Shown here one piece after another: positions 1-7,549 of a stretch of 13,304 nucleotides of DNA. Position 1 is the stretch's first letter; every line of letters starts with the position of its first letter. This DNA is from CAG-698 sp964385755 (GTDB taxonomy: Bacteria; Bacillota_I; Bacilli_A; ML615J-28; CAG-698): positions 1 through 13,304 of the forward strand of contig CAYLPZ010000034.1 of assembly GCA_964385755.1 (NCBI GenBank), in the 5' to 3' direction. The notes below the pieces were generated by a model. That model worked only from the letters and a program-made list of their open reading frames with translations. It was not told the origin of the DNA and made no database searches. A program made the position numbers and the translations under genes.

Positions 1-116
1 CTATGATTAATCTTAAATTCTACCCAGTCAAAGTCTCTAAATCCATATGGATTATATAAATCATATAATAATTCTAACGTTAATTCTTTTTTGTTTTTTT
101 TCTTTTTGTGGACCAA
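1..116 (-). CDS. Partial CDS at left edge, N-terminal 38 codons, function unknown
   Basis: Read on the minus strand from a TTG at 116-114, the frame stays open to the left edge (38 codons plus two bases). It starts MVHKKKKNKKELTLELL and continues with YDLYNPYGFRDFDWVEF. The lysine-rich start followed by a balanced segment rich in Trp, Asp, Phe and Tyr reads like real protein, unlike the Phe/Tyr/Ile-rich noise in the other frames. No ATG exists in this frame before the stop at 136-134, so TTG is the only sensible start here. No Shine-Dalgarno sequence precedes it. A near-consensus promoter lies just upstream, which would give a leader of only about ten bases. I do not recognise the family. The rest of the gene lies outside the window, and an upstream frameshift could also explain the missing ATG. 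Confidence 0.45.
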   Translation of the reverse strand, partial: MVHKKKKNKKELTLELLYDLYNPYGFRDFDWVEFKINH

Positions 117-133
117 TAGAAGGAATAAATAGC

Positions 134-161
134 ATTATAGAACAAATAAAAAAAATGTAAA
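134..161 (-). promoter_or_regulatory. Sigma-A-type promoter for the left-edge gene
   Basis: On the minus strand TTTACA (161-156) and a perfect TATAAT (139-134) are separated by 16 bases. The predicted transcription start is near 127, about ten bases before the TTG at 116. This supports a separate transcription unit after the terminator at 292-329. In DNA this AT-rich a chance match is possible. Confidence 0.5.
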
Positions 162-291
162 GGATATACAAATTTTAATAGATTCAAAAAAATAATCATA
201 TATGTAATTAATAAAGATTTAGTTATAAAAGTAAACACATTAAAATAATAATAAACAATAAATAAAATAGTATAATTTGTGACAAAATAAA

Positions 292-329
292 AACCATAAT
301 CTAAAGGCAAATCACCTTAGATTATGGTT
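292..329. terminator. Rho-independent terminator of the four-gene operon, possibly bidirectional
   Basis: Arms 292-307 and 315-329 form a 15-bp stem with one bulged A and a seven-base loop. It begins about 40 bases beyond the stop codon of the alpha/beta-hydrolase gene. On the minus strand the stem is followed by TTTTTATTTT, and on the plus strand by six T residues (331-336), so either transcript could terminate here. Confidence 0.85.
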
Positions 330-368
330 ATTTTTTATCACAATAATTCTTTACAGAGCCTATTTTTA

Positions 369-2810
369 TTACATTGGAATAAATGAAATTGAAGCAGATA
401 ATGACATCATGATGAATATCATACACCAAAGTAATGCGCCAGCATAAACATTTCCTGTCTTCTTGTAAAGTATACGGTTAAAGATAGGAAGTATAAACAT
501 CATTGGAATTAAACCAAATACCATATTAACATAAAGCCACATTTCAGAAAGGTCTATTGCTGAGAAATAACCATAGAATACTGTTCCTGTAGTGAAGAAT
601 GGGAAGTAGTTTATAATTAAAATAAATACTAAACCTAATGAGTTAGCAAGTCCACCAATTAACATAACTTGCCATTCTTTAAATCCTTCACGAGCAATTC
701 CTAAATTAACCCTGATTGAATTAGATAAATAGAATACATAGAATCCCGCAAGATAGATTAACCATGTTACTACGAATCTTGCTTGAAGTGGAGAAGCAGA
801 GATTAACATAAATCTAAAATCTTGATGAGTTGTTAAGTATACTATTTCTAATACACCATAGAATATTAAGAACAATACGATAGCCATACCTAATGATTTT
901 AATAAATCTTTAGGTTTAACTTTTAGACCTTTGAACTTAGACCAATCAGCTTTGCATGGTTTTCCAGTGACTTTGCTACTTATAATGTAATATACATTTT
1001 CACAAGCAGTTGTTAATACCCAAACTAAAATACCTACTGCACCATTTACAACTGCCCATAAGAACACAGCGTTCATCATTCTTGCTGGGAAGTAGTAAGT
1101 ATAAACATTTCCAGCTGCATCTGGGAATAAATCCATTGAAAGTCTTGCTAGAGGTATATAGTCAAGACAAGCAATAATAGCTGTTAATATCATTGGAAGC
1201 CAGAATAATAATCGCTTACCAAATGTCATTTCACGCTTCTTTTTACCATCTTCTTCGTCTTTTACAGGTTCTAATGAATAACTTGCTGCTATTGCTTTTT
1301 CAGAAGTTAATCGTTCATTTCCAGCTATACTTAATGATTTCATAAATGGAACTTTTACAAGAACACATGCTAATGAAATAATAAGCATAAATGCGCAAGC
1401 TAAAGACAATCCGTTTGCTACTTCTTTAACAAACCAAATTTGACTATTGCCAGATACTTTATTATTAAGATTTAATGTTTCAGTAAAGAAATTAACTGAA
1501 TTTGCAATACTAGATGAATCATACATTTCGAAACAGTGATTAGTCTCTTCACGGTGTAAAATACGATATGTTCCGTTATCTACATTACCATATGCATAAT
1601 CTTGAATTACAGAATCAAATGAACCATTAGCACCATTTGTCTTTGAATTTACTTCATTGATAAAACGAAGAGAAATAACTTCATATGCTTGGTTTTCATC
1701 TTGATATCTAAAAGCGCCTTCATCATATTTTGCATAAGATAAAACTGTATTACATCTTAATTTATAGAATACGTTTGCGGCAGAAGTTTTAATATAACCA
1801 GAAATAAATAATGATTTAATAATAGATTCTTCATAACTTGATCCCGCAAAATCAGCTGCAAGTTTAGCGGCATCACCACCGCCAGCACTATGACCTATAA
1901 TACCAATAGCATCACGATCAATAAAGTCAAATGCTTCTACATAGTTATATACATATTGAACTAAATAACCAGCACCAGAACGGGCAACACTATAAGAGTT
2001 TTGAATCTTGTTACCATTTTCATCTAATACATAGTCACCATTTTCATCTACTTCATATCCACCATATGATGTTCCACCTTGACTACCTGGGTCAATAGTA
2101 AATACTACTGCACCACGACGAGCAAGTTCGATAGCATATTGACTCATTGTCGCTTTAGTTCTAGTAAATCCTGGAACAACAAAGATTACTGGATATTGAT
2201 TAGTACTTGTAGCTGCTTTTGGACGATACATTGTATAAGATATTTTTACTGATGGATCCTCAATTGTATAACTAACTCCATTTAATGGTTGATCTTTGTT
2301 ATATAAATCTGTATCTTCTTTTGTTAGTGTATAATCAGTAACGTCAATGCTCCATCCAACTGTTTCAACTCCACATCCAATAATAGCTAAAACTAAAATG
2401 CATGAAAGTGAAATAATCATTAAAATGAAGGCAGCAGATTTACAAATCTTCTTTTCTTCTTTTTGTTCATTTTCTTTATAGTTAGGATTTAAAACTTTAA
2501 TATACTTATCTTCTTTTTTGCTAGTTAAAGCTAAAAGATTAAAGATAAAAGCAGGGAAATCAATAACTGAAATAACGGTTAAGACAATTAAGATAGTTCT
2601 ACTCTTTTTGCTTAGTGTATCATTATTCCTATATAACTCGCGTTTTAATGTTTCATTATATAAACCAATGCAAATACTTACAATCATTAAAACTAAGAAA
2701 AGCCAATAAATATTCTCATTAACTGAAAAGAATAGTGCACTTATGAAAGCATAAATAAATGTAAAAATATATGAAATAACTGCTGAAGTAGTTAATAATT
2801 TTCTTTTCAT
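369..2810 (-). CDS. Multi-pass membrane protein with extracytoplasmic alpha/beta-hydrolase domain
   Basis: This 813-residue protein has about four N-terminal membrane segments (roughly 9-30, 34-50, 72-96, 124-148), a soluble domain (about 150-455), then about eight more segments (463-811). The soluble domain has an alpha/beta-hydrolase pattern: PVIFVVPGF (oxyanion-hole region, about 207-215), the nucleophile elbow GHSAGG with Ser308, a candidate acid in the AKYDEG segment (Asp363) and a candidate His425 in TNHCFEMY. The elbow and late His resemble dienelactone-hydrolase/acetyl-esterase proteins, so an esterase or deacylase is likelier than a protease. The substrate is unknown. An even number of N-terminal segments with a cytoplasmic N-terminus would place the hydrolase in the cytosol, and an odd number would place it outside. 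The topology is therefore not settled, although neighbouring lipoproteins favour outside. The start has a strong ribosome binding site (AAGGGGGAAG) overlapping the intergenic gap, 15 bases after the previous stop. It is the last gene of the operon. Confidence 0.85.
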   Translation of the reverse strand: MKRKLLTTSAVISYIFTFIYAFISALFFSVNENIYWLFLVLMIVSICIGLYNETLKRELYRNNDTLSKKSRTILIVLTVISVIDFPAFIFNLLALTSKKEDKYIKVLNPNYKENEQKEEKKICKSAAFILMIISLSCILVLAIIGCGVETVGWSIDVTDYTLTKEDTDLYNKDQPLNGVSYTIEDPSVKISYTMYRPKAATSTNQYPVIFVVPGFTRTKATMSQYAIELARRGAVVFTIDPGSQGGTSYGGYEVDENGDYVLDENGNKIQNSYSVARSGAGYLVQYVYNYVEAFDFIDRDAIGIIGHSAGGGDAAKLAADFAGSSYEESIIKSLFISGYIKTSAANVFYKLRCNTVLSYAKYDEGAFRYQDENQAYEVISLRFINEVNSKTNGANGSFDSVIQDYAYGNVDNGTYRILHREETNHCFEMYDSSSIANSVNFFTETLNLNNKVSGNSQIWFVKEVANGLSLACAFMLIISLACVLVKVPFMKSLSIAGNERLTSEKAIAASYSLEPVKDEEDGKKKREMTFGKRLLFWLPMILTAIIACLDYIPLARLSMDLFPDAAGNVYTYYFPARMMNAVFLWAVVNGAVGILVWVLTTACENVYYIISSKVTGKPCKADWSKFKGLKVKPKDLLKSLGMAIVLFLIFYGVLEIVYLTTHQDFRFMLISASPLQARFVVTWLIYLAGFYVFYLSNSIRVNLGIAREGFKEWQVMLIGGLANSLGLVFILIINYFPFFTTGTVFYGYFSAIDLSEMWLYVNMVFGLIPMMFILPIFNRILYKKTGNVYAGALLWCMIFIMMSLSASISFIPM

Positions 2811-2825
2811 ATTTGCTTCCCCCTT

Positions 2826-3605
2826 TTACACAAATAGATTACGACATTCATCTGTCTTCATCCATTCAAAAATCATCTTAGCTGTTTCTTTTTCTGAAAG
2901 TCTAAATAATGATCTAGTTTTAGCACCAACTGTATATGCTGTCTCACCTTCAAGTAACATTGATTCAGGCATACCACCAGTTGAAGTTAGATTGCTAATT
3001 GAACTCCAACCGAACATGATATCAACATCCTCATCTTGCATGATTTGACCACAAGTAGTTCCTACATTTCCAGTATATCCACGAATTACAATTGAGCTTA
3101 TATCTTCTTCGGATACATTTTTAGAACGTAAATGACTAAATAGTGTTTCTTCAAATTTAGCCATAAGGTTACTATCTAAACCAGATGTAGCAACTTTATC
3201 ATACCAAGCAATTACTACAAAATGATATGGTACAGGAATTTCAGCTTTATCAATCATTAAAGCTTCACAAATAACTGTACTATTTTGAACATAGTCAATA
3301 ACTTCAGTAAAGTGAAGCATCTTTCCAGCTCCTATATATTTTGAATCAAAATCCTCATCTGTTGCTTTAATTGTATTTGGATCAAGTGGAGTCCAACCAA
3401 AGAATTTATAACCATCAGGGATATAAGAATCAGGTAATTTTGGAGTTTTCAAATTGTCAAATTGAGTTACAGTGCCAGAAGAAATATATTCTCCTTCCCA
3501 CATAAATACGACATTTATTTCTTTTTCAAATGACTTTGCAACACACGAAGTCATTGTAACAGCAACTAATAAACATAAAATGCTATAAAATATTTTTTTA
3601 ACCAT
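2826..3605 (-). CDS. Lipoprotein with B-repeat and one diverged copy of domain B
   Basis: This 259-residue protein has a lipoprotein signal peptide with lipobox MTSC (Cys21), so it should be anchored on the outer face of the membrane. Residues about 29-75 resemble an InlB/Flg_new B-repeat: NVVFMWEG, then DGYKFFGW, where GW is the family hallmark. Residues about 124-259 align with each of the three repeats of the next gene upstream. Matches include FVVIAWY against LVVGWWE, a helix ending in HLRSKN against YLKAAG, VIRGYTG against VQFRNYS, DVDIMFGW against DVDLLIGVG, and a C-terminal helix MIFEWMKTDE against SVFDWIKTEVG. The strand, helix, strand, DVD-strand, terminal-helix order recalls a small solute-binding-protein-like fold, but that is a weak inference. 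It follows the previous gene by 40 bases and has AAAGGAT as its ribosome binding site. Ligand and role are unknown. Confidence 0.8.
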   Translation of the reverse strand: MVKKIFYSILCLLVAVTMTSCVAKSFEKEINVVFMWEGEYISSGTVTQFDNLKTPKLPDSYIPDGYKFFGWTPLDPNTIKATDEDFDSKYIGAGKMLHFTEVIDYVQNSTVICEALMIDKAEIPVPYHFVVIAWYDKVATSGLDSNLMAKFEETLFSHLRSKNVSEEDISSIVIRGYTGNVGTTCGQIMQDEDVDIMFGWSSISNLTSTGGMPESMLLEGETAYTVGAKTRSLFRLSEKETAKMIFEWMKTDECRNLFV

Positions 3606-3645
3606 ATACTATCCTTTATTTTAATTTATTAAGATTAATACTTTT

Positions 3646-6066
3646 TTAAGCAGTACGCTCTGGTACAACTACGATATCAGATGCACTTAAAACATTTGTG
3701 AATGCTGTTTGACCAACTTCTGTTTTGATCCAGTCAAATACAGAGATTGCAAGTTTATTCATTTGTTCATGTAATGGAAGTGCTACATATCTACTTATAC
3801 TTTGAGTTCCCATTGGAGCAGCTATCTTACCATCATTGTCTTCAAATAAACTTACACCAGCAGTAGTATTAATGTTATTACCAACACCAATAAGTAAGTC
3901 TACATCACCATCATTATTAATTAATTCACCCATTGGTCCAACTTTTTCAGTTGAATAATTTCTAAATTGAACTTTCTTAATTTGCTCATCAGTTGCGCCT
4001 GCAGCCTTTAAATATAAAATTAAGTTGGCATAGAAAATTTTAACTGTTTCAGGAGTTAGTGAACTAGTTACTTTTCCTTCTGTAGTAGTTTCCCACCAAC
4101 CAACAACTAAATAGTAATCAACGCCTTCTTCTTTTACACCTTCCACATCAAGTACAAGTTCTTCTTGAGTTTCTTCTTTTTCAAATACTGGGAATAATTC
4201 TAATGTATTATTATCACCTAACAATGCTTCAATATCACTATATGTTAATTTAACATCAAGTTCTTTAACAACATTTGCTTCTTTAGCATCTGAAGAAGTA
4301 GCATATCCAACAAATTTATAATTTTCAGGTACAGTAATTGTTGGAACTTCAATTAAATCATTTGTTGAAGTTAATACTGTAACTTTATCATTAGAAGATT
4401 CTAAACCATGAACTGTAATAGTAATGCTAAGTGTTTCTGGACGCTCAGGAGCTAAAACAATATCAGATTCAGTTAATTTTGTGATAAATGCAGTTTGACC
4501 AACTTCTGTTTTAAGCCAATCAAATACAGAGATCGCAAGTTTATTCATTTCATCATGTAAAGGAATAGCAATTGTTCTTTGTTTATTTTCAGTACCCATG
4601 ATTGCAGTAATCTTGCCATACTCACCATCAAACAATGGAACACCAGCAGTAGTATTGATGTTACCTCCAACACCAATCATTAAATCAACATCACCATCCG
4701 CATTTACTTTTTCACCCATTTCTAAAACTTTTTCAGTTGAATAGTTTCTAAATTGAATTTTACTAATTTGTTCATCAGTTGCACCTGCTGCTTTAAGATA
4801 TAAAATTAAGTTAGCATAGAAAATTTTAACAGTGTCAGGTGTTAATGAGCTAGTTACTTTTCCAACACTTTCCCACCATCCTACTACGAAATAGTAATCA
4901 ACGCCTTCTTCTTTTACGCCTTCAACATCAAATTCTGTTTCAATTACTACTTCATCAATTAATATTGGGAATAATTCTAAAGTAGTACTATCACCAAGCA
5001 AAGTTTCTATATCTTTGTATGTAATCTTTTCACCGATTTCACATGCAATTTCTGCAACCTTAGAATCAGAAGATGTTGCATAACCGATAAACTTTTTATT
5101 TTCTGGTATTGTAATTTCTGGTACATCAATTAAATCAGTTGTAGAAGTTAAAACTGTAACTACATCTTTAGATGCATCTAAGCCGTGAACTGTAACAGTT
5201 AGATTTACGCTATCAATACGATCTGGTACAACTACGATTTCACTTTCCACAAGTTGTGTAGTAAATGCTTTTTGACCAACTTCAGTTTTAATCCAATCAA
5301 ATACAGAAATTGCGGCTTTACTCATATCATCAAGAAGTGGAAGAGCAACGTATCTACTTAAGCTTTGAGAGCCCATTAAAGCAGTAGTTTTACCATCATT
5401 GCCTTCAAATAAACTTACACCAGCAGTAGTATTAATATTATTACCTACACCAATTAAAATATCAACATCTCCATCACTATTAACTAAAGTTCCCATCTCC
5501 GCAACTTTTTCTGTTGAATAGTTTCTAAATTGAACAAGCTTGATTTGTTCATCAGTTGCACCATATGCTTTTAGATATAGTATTAAGTTAGTGTAGAATA
5601 CTCTTACAGTATCAGGTGTTAATGAACTAGTTACTTTTGGATTTCCAGCATCATCAACGGCAGTAGTTTCCCACCAACCAACAACTAAATAGTAATCAAC
5701 GCCTTCCTCTTTAACGCCTTCAACTTCTAGTACGTCATCAAATTCAATTTTTTTAAACGAAGCGTATAAATTTAGGTTTGCCTTAACAATATAAACATCT
5801 AGATCAACTAAATTACCATCTTTATCAGTCCAACATACAAATTCAAATCCATCTTTTGTAGGATTTGCAACAGTAGTAGCACCTATTTTCTTATTTTCTT
5901 CTACTTTTAAAGTCTTATATAATACATCATCTACATAAAGTTTTACAGTATATTTTTCCAAAGTAGGAACATCTGGCTTATCATCTGGATTATCAGGTGT
6001 TTCACCACAACCAACTAATGCAAAAGCAAAAACAAACAACAATAAAAAACTTAATATTTTTTTCAT
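3646..6066 (-). CDS. Lipoprotein with three tandem copies of domain B
   Basis: This 806-residue protein has a typical lipoprotein signal peptide with lipobox LVGC (Cys20) and an acidic, Pro-rich linker. Residues about 38-106 form one B-repeat-like module (YTVKLYVDD, DGFEFVCW, LNLYASF). Three B domains follow at about 116-283, 382-541 and 641-803. Each starts with VEGVKEEGVDYY and contains VVGWWE, TSSLTP, QFRNYSTEKV, a DGDVD segment, NINTTAG and SVFDWxKTEVGQ. The domains are separated by two copies of an ~85-residue linker (TVTVHGL, KFxGYATSSD, TLELFP) that looks like a degenerate B-repeat with GY in place of GW. No catalytic signature is visible. The VVGWW strand, amphipathic helix and DVD-strand pattern hints at a compact periplasmic-binding-protein-like fold. 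A surface binding role is plausible, and function is unproven. Start codon and AAGAAAGGAA ribosome binding site are clear; the gap to the upstream gene is 25 bases. Confidence 0.85.
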   Translation of the reverse strand: MKKILSFLLLFVFAFALVGCGETPDNPDDKPDVPTLEKYTVKLYVDDVLYKTLKVEENKKIGATTVANPTKDGFEFVCWTDKDGNLVDLDVYIVKANLNLYASFKKIEFDDVLEVEGVKEEGVDYYLVVGWWETTAVDDAGNPKVTSSLTPDTVRVFYTNLILYLKAYGATDEQIKLVQFRNYSTEKVAEMGTLVNSDGDVDILIGVGNNINTTAGVSLFEGNDGKTTALMGSQSLSRYVALPLLDDMSKAAISVFDWIKTEVGQKAFTTQLVESEIVVVPDRIDSVNLTVTVHGLDASKDVVTVLTSTTDLIDVPEITIPENKKFIGYATSSDSKVAEIACEIGEKITYKDIETLLGDSTTLELFPILIDEVVIETEFDVEGVKEEGVDYYFVVGWWESVGKVTSSLTPDTVKIFYANLILYLKAAGATDEQISKIQFRNYSTEKVLEMGEKVNADGDVDLMIGVGGNINTTAGVPLFDGEYGKITAIMGTENKQRTIAIPLHDEMNKLAISVFDWLKTEVGQTAFITKLTESDIVLAPERPETLSITITVHGLESSNDKVTVLTSTNDLIEVPTITVPENYKFVGYATSSDAKEANVVKELDVKLTYSDIEALLGDNNTLELFPVFEKEETQEELVLDVEGVKEEGVDYYLVVGWWETTTEGKVTSSLTPETVKIFYANLILYLKAAGATDEQIKKVQFRNYSTEKVGPMGELINNDGDVDLLIGVGNNINTTAGVSLFEDNDGKIAAPMGTQSISRYVALPLHEQMNKLAISVFDWIKTEVGQTAFTNVLSASDIVVVPERTA
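3658..4146 (-). repeat. Domain B copy 3 (B3)
   Basis: Third unit, ending three residues before the C-terminus (VVVPERTA). The protein therefore ends in a domain B, with no C-terminal anchor. Confidence 0.85.
4444..4923 (-). repeat. Domain B copy 2 (B2)
   Basis: Second unit. It is the most diverged of the three around the TENKQRTIAIPL segment, where B1 and B3 read SQSLSRYVALPL and TQSISRYVALPL. The flanking linker copies are also repeated. Confidence 0.85.
5218..5721 (-). repeat. Domain B copy 1 (B1)
   Basis: First ~168-residue unit in the 806-residue lipoprotein. It has a seven-residue insertion relative to B2 and B3 after VVGWWETT (AVDDAGN), and DDMSK where the other copies have a His-containing segment (HDEMNK, HEQMNK). 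Confidence 0.85.
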
Positions 6067-6091
6067 AAGTATTATTCCTTTCTTAATTTAA

Positions 6092-7321
6092 TTATTTTCC
6101 AGCACTAATTTGATAAGCAACTTCTTTTAGCTTAAATGCTACATTTTCATCTAAATCACCATTATATGTAGCATTTCTAACATCAACATTAAGTAGTGAA
6201 GAAAGATGAACACACGCAGAAAGATATGCACCAGCATAGCTTTGATGTTTATCATCACTACCAAAAATAGTTATTTCAGGCATATTTTCATATACATAAG
6301 TAAATGATTTACCAACATAATGAACAGTTAAATCATTTTCCTCTGCACATTTTTCATATGCGGAAGTGATTAATTTTTCCATTGCCCTAACGCTTTCGTA
6401 CTTACCAGAAGTAACTTCACTTGGAAAACCCCAAGTAGCATAAAGAATAACTTTAGCATTCTTCTGGGTTTTATTAATCTTATTCATTAACGCAATAACA
6501 GAAGTATTAAATGAATTATAATCATTTATTGGTGTTGTAGATTGTTCTTGTAATATGACAAAATCATAATTTGAATTTTCATTAAGTTTTTGGTCTACTA
6601 TTTTTCCATATTCATCACTTGAACTTGCAAACTTCTTAAGTGTATGGGCACCTTTAACAACAAAGTCAATATCTAATGAAATATCCATGCTATTTGCTAG
6701 TTCTTTTAAGAAGAAACATACAGCAGGATTATCGACACCAAATAAATCAGTTGGGTAAAATGTAAAACTATTTCCAATGAATAAAAGTTTATAGCCTCTC
6801 CAAAGCACAACATCTTCTCCTATCTTATGCCAATATTGATTATCTACTTGTGGTCTTGATGAACTATATAGGTAAACTTTATTACTACACAAAACTTCTA
6901 TAGCTTCTGTAGAATGTGAATATACTAAAGCAGATTCATTAAAACTATTTTCAGACACTTTTTTAACTGATGCAGGAATAAAATATTCATTAAGTGTTAA
7001 TCCACTAAAAAAATAAGCACCAATATTTTCAATTCCTTCCTCAATTGTAACTTTTTCAATCTTTTTACTTATTGCATTCCATGGAACAGCATTCTTTGAA
7101 TCAAAAGATTTAACTTCTCCATTTCCTGAAATAACTAAATGGTAACCATTTCCTACCTTTGAAGTAGTTGCAAGAACCGTTTTATCTTGATTTGTTGATA
7201 AATCAAATTCTTTTCCATCATAATTTGTTTCTTCTGGTTTTTTGCTATCACAAGAAATTGCAAAAATTGCCATCAAAATTGAGATAATAATTAATAATAA
7301 TCTTTTAATACTTAAATTCAT
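6092..7321 (-). CDS. SGNH/GDSL-type hydrolase lipoprotein with BspA-like N-terminal region
   Basis: This 409-residue protein has a lipobox AISC (Cys24). Residues about 35-135 resemble the front part of BspA/LRR_5 surface proteins: LVISGNGEVKSF, VPWNAISKKIEKVTIEEGIENIGAYFF, FIPASVKKVSENSF. From about 177 an SGNH-hydrolase core follows. Block I is LLFIGNSFTF (Ser185, GNS rather than GDS), the block II Gly is in VVKGAH (Gly224), block III is ILQEQST, and the catalytic Asp-His pair is in SDDKHQSYAGAYLSA (Asp356, His359). The GNSFT start and LQEQS match the DUF4886-type SGNH group as I know it. These enzymes usually remove acyl groups from carbohydrates or lipids, and the substrate here is unknown. 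It is the first gene of the operon. ATG at 7321 is the earliest possible start because TGA lies three codons upstream in frame, yet it is badly spaced from its ribosome binding site. Confidence 0.85.
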   Translation of the reverse strand: MNLSIKRLLLIIISILMAIFAISCDSKKPEETNYDGKEFDLSTNQDKTVLATTSKVGNGYHLVISGNGEVKSFDSKNAVPWNAISKKIEKVTIEEGIENIGAYFFSGLTLNEYFIPASVKKVSENSFNESALVYSHSTEAIEVLCSNKVYLYSSSRPQVDNQYWHKIGEDVVLWRGYKLLFIGNSFTFYPTDLFGVDNPAVCFFLKELANSMDISLDIDFVVKGAHTLKKFASSSDEYGKIVDQKLNENSNYDFVILQEQSTTPINDYNSFNTSVIALMNKINKTQKNAKVILYATWGFPSEVTSGKYESVRAMEKLITSAYEKCAEENDLTVHYVGKSFTYVYENMPEITIFGSDDKHQSYAGAYLSACVHLSSLLNVDVRNATYNGDLDENVAFKLKEVAYQISAGK

Positions 7322-7331
7322 AAATATTCAT
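7305..7331 (-). other. Nine-codon out-of-frame mini-ORF overlapping the SGNH gene start
   Basis: ATG at 7331-7329 begins MNIYEFKY followed by TAA. It overlaps the first 17 bases of the SGNH gene in a different frame. It sits six bases after AAAAGGAG, the best-spaced start for that ribosome binding site. It may be a translational coupling leader or a by-product of a 10-bp duplication (ATGAATATTT followed by ATGAATTTAA). Whether it is translated is unknown. Confidence 0.4.
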
Positions 7332-7337
7332 TATATA

Positions 7338-7345
7338 CTCCTTTT
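7338..7345 (-). promoter_or_regulatory. Ribosome binding site with ambiguous target start
   Basis: AAAAGGAG on the minus strand is six bases from the mini-ORF ATG (7331) but 16 bases from the SGNH lipoprotein ATG (7321). This is longer than the usual 5-10 base spacing. Confidence 0.6.
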
Positions 7346-7427
7346 AGTTTATATAAGTAGATTATTTACTTTAATGCAACTGTACTTATTTTAAATAAGA
7401 AAATAATACTACATTATTTATAAAAGA

Positions 7428-7445
7428 TATTTAGTGCACTAAATA
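7428..7445. promoter_or_regulatory. 18-bp perfect palindrome, candidate operator
   Basis: TATTTAGTGCACTAAATA is a perfect inverted repeat with no spacer, in the long leader region of the lipoprotein operon and 12 bases from the candidate cre site. The core TAGTGCACTA agrees with the loose GT-N2-AC pattern of GntR-family operators. The regulator is not identified. The GTGCAC core makes chance AT-richness a poor explanation. Confidence 0.45.
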
Positions 7446-7457
7446 AAGAAAAATATT

Positions 7458-7471
7458 AGAAATCGTTTTCA
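7458..7471. promoter_or_regulatory. Candidate catabolite-responsive element (cre)
   Basis: Read on the minus strand, TGAAAACGATTTCT matches the CcpA consensus TGWAANCGNTNWCA at every specified position but the last. It lies about 75 bases downstream of the predicted transcription start and upstream of the first gene, a position typical of CcpA roadblock repression. It also overlaps the region after a weak TAAAAT box, where it could block an alternative promoter. Confidence 0.5.
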
Positions 7472-7549
7472 TTTTATCTCATATAAAAAAACGAATTATC
7501 TTCTATATTCGCTGTTATTTTGTTACTTTCTATCTTATATTTATAATTT

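Noticed and set aside
40..53. 14-bp palindrome AATCCATATGGATT
   Set aside because: It lies within the left-edge coding frame (codons for NPYGF) and has no partner site or promoter overlap.
80..310. 76-codon minus-strand frame with hydrophobic Phe/Tyr/Ile-rich translation
   Set aside because: Its start lies inside the 292-329 terminator hairpin. The composition is what AT-rich noncoding DNA gives, and it overlaps the promoter and the better-supported left-edge frame.
2518..2709. Plus-strand 63-codon frame
   Set aside because: It lies wholly inside the membrane-hydrolase gene on the opposite strand, with no ribosome binding site and no recognisable protein.
7431..7472. 13-codon leader frame MKTISNIFLYLVH ending in the palindrome
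   Set aside because: It lacks a convincing ribosome binding site and consists largely of the cre-like site and the palindrome; probably chance.
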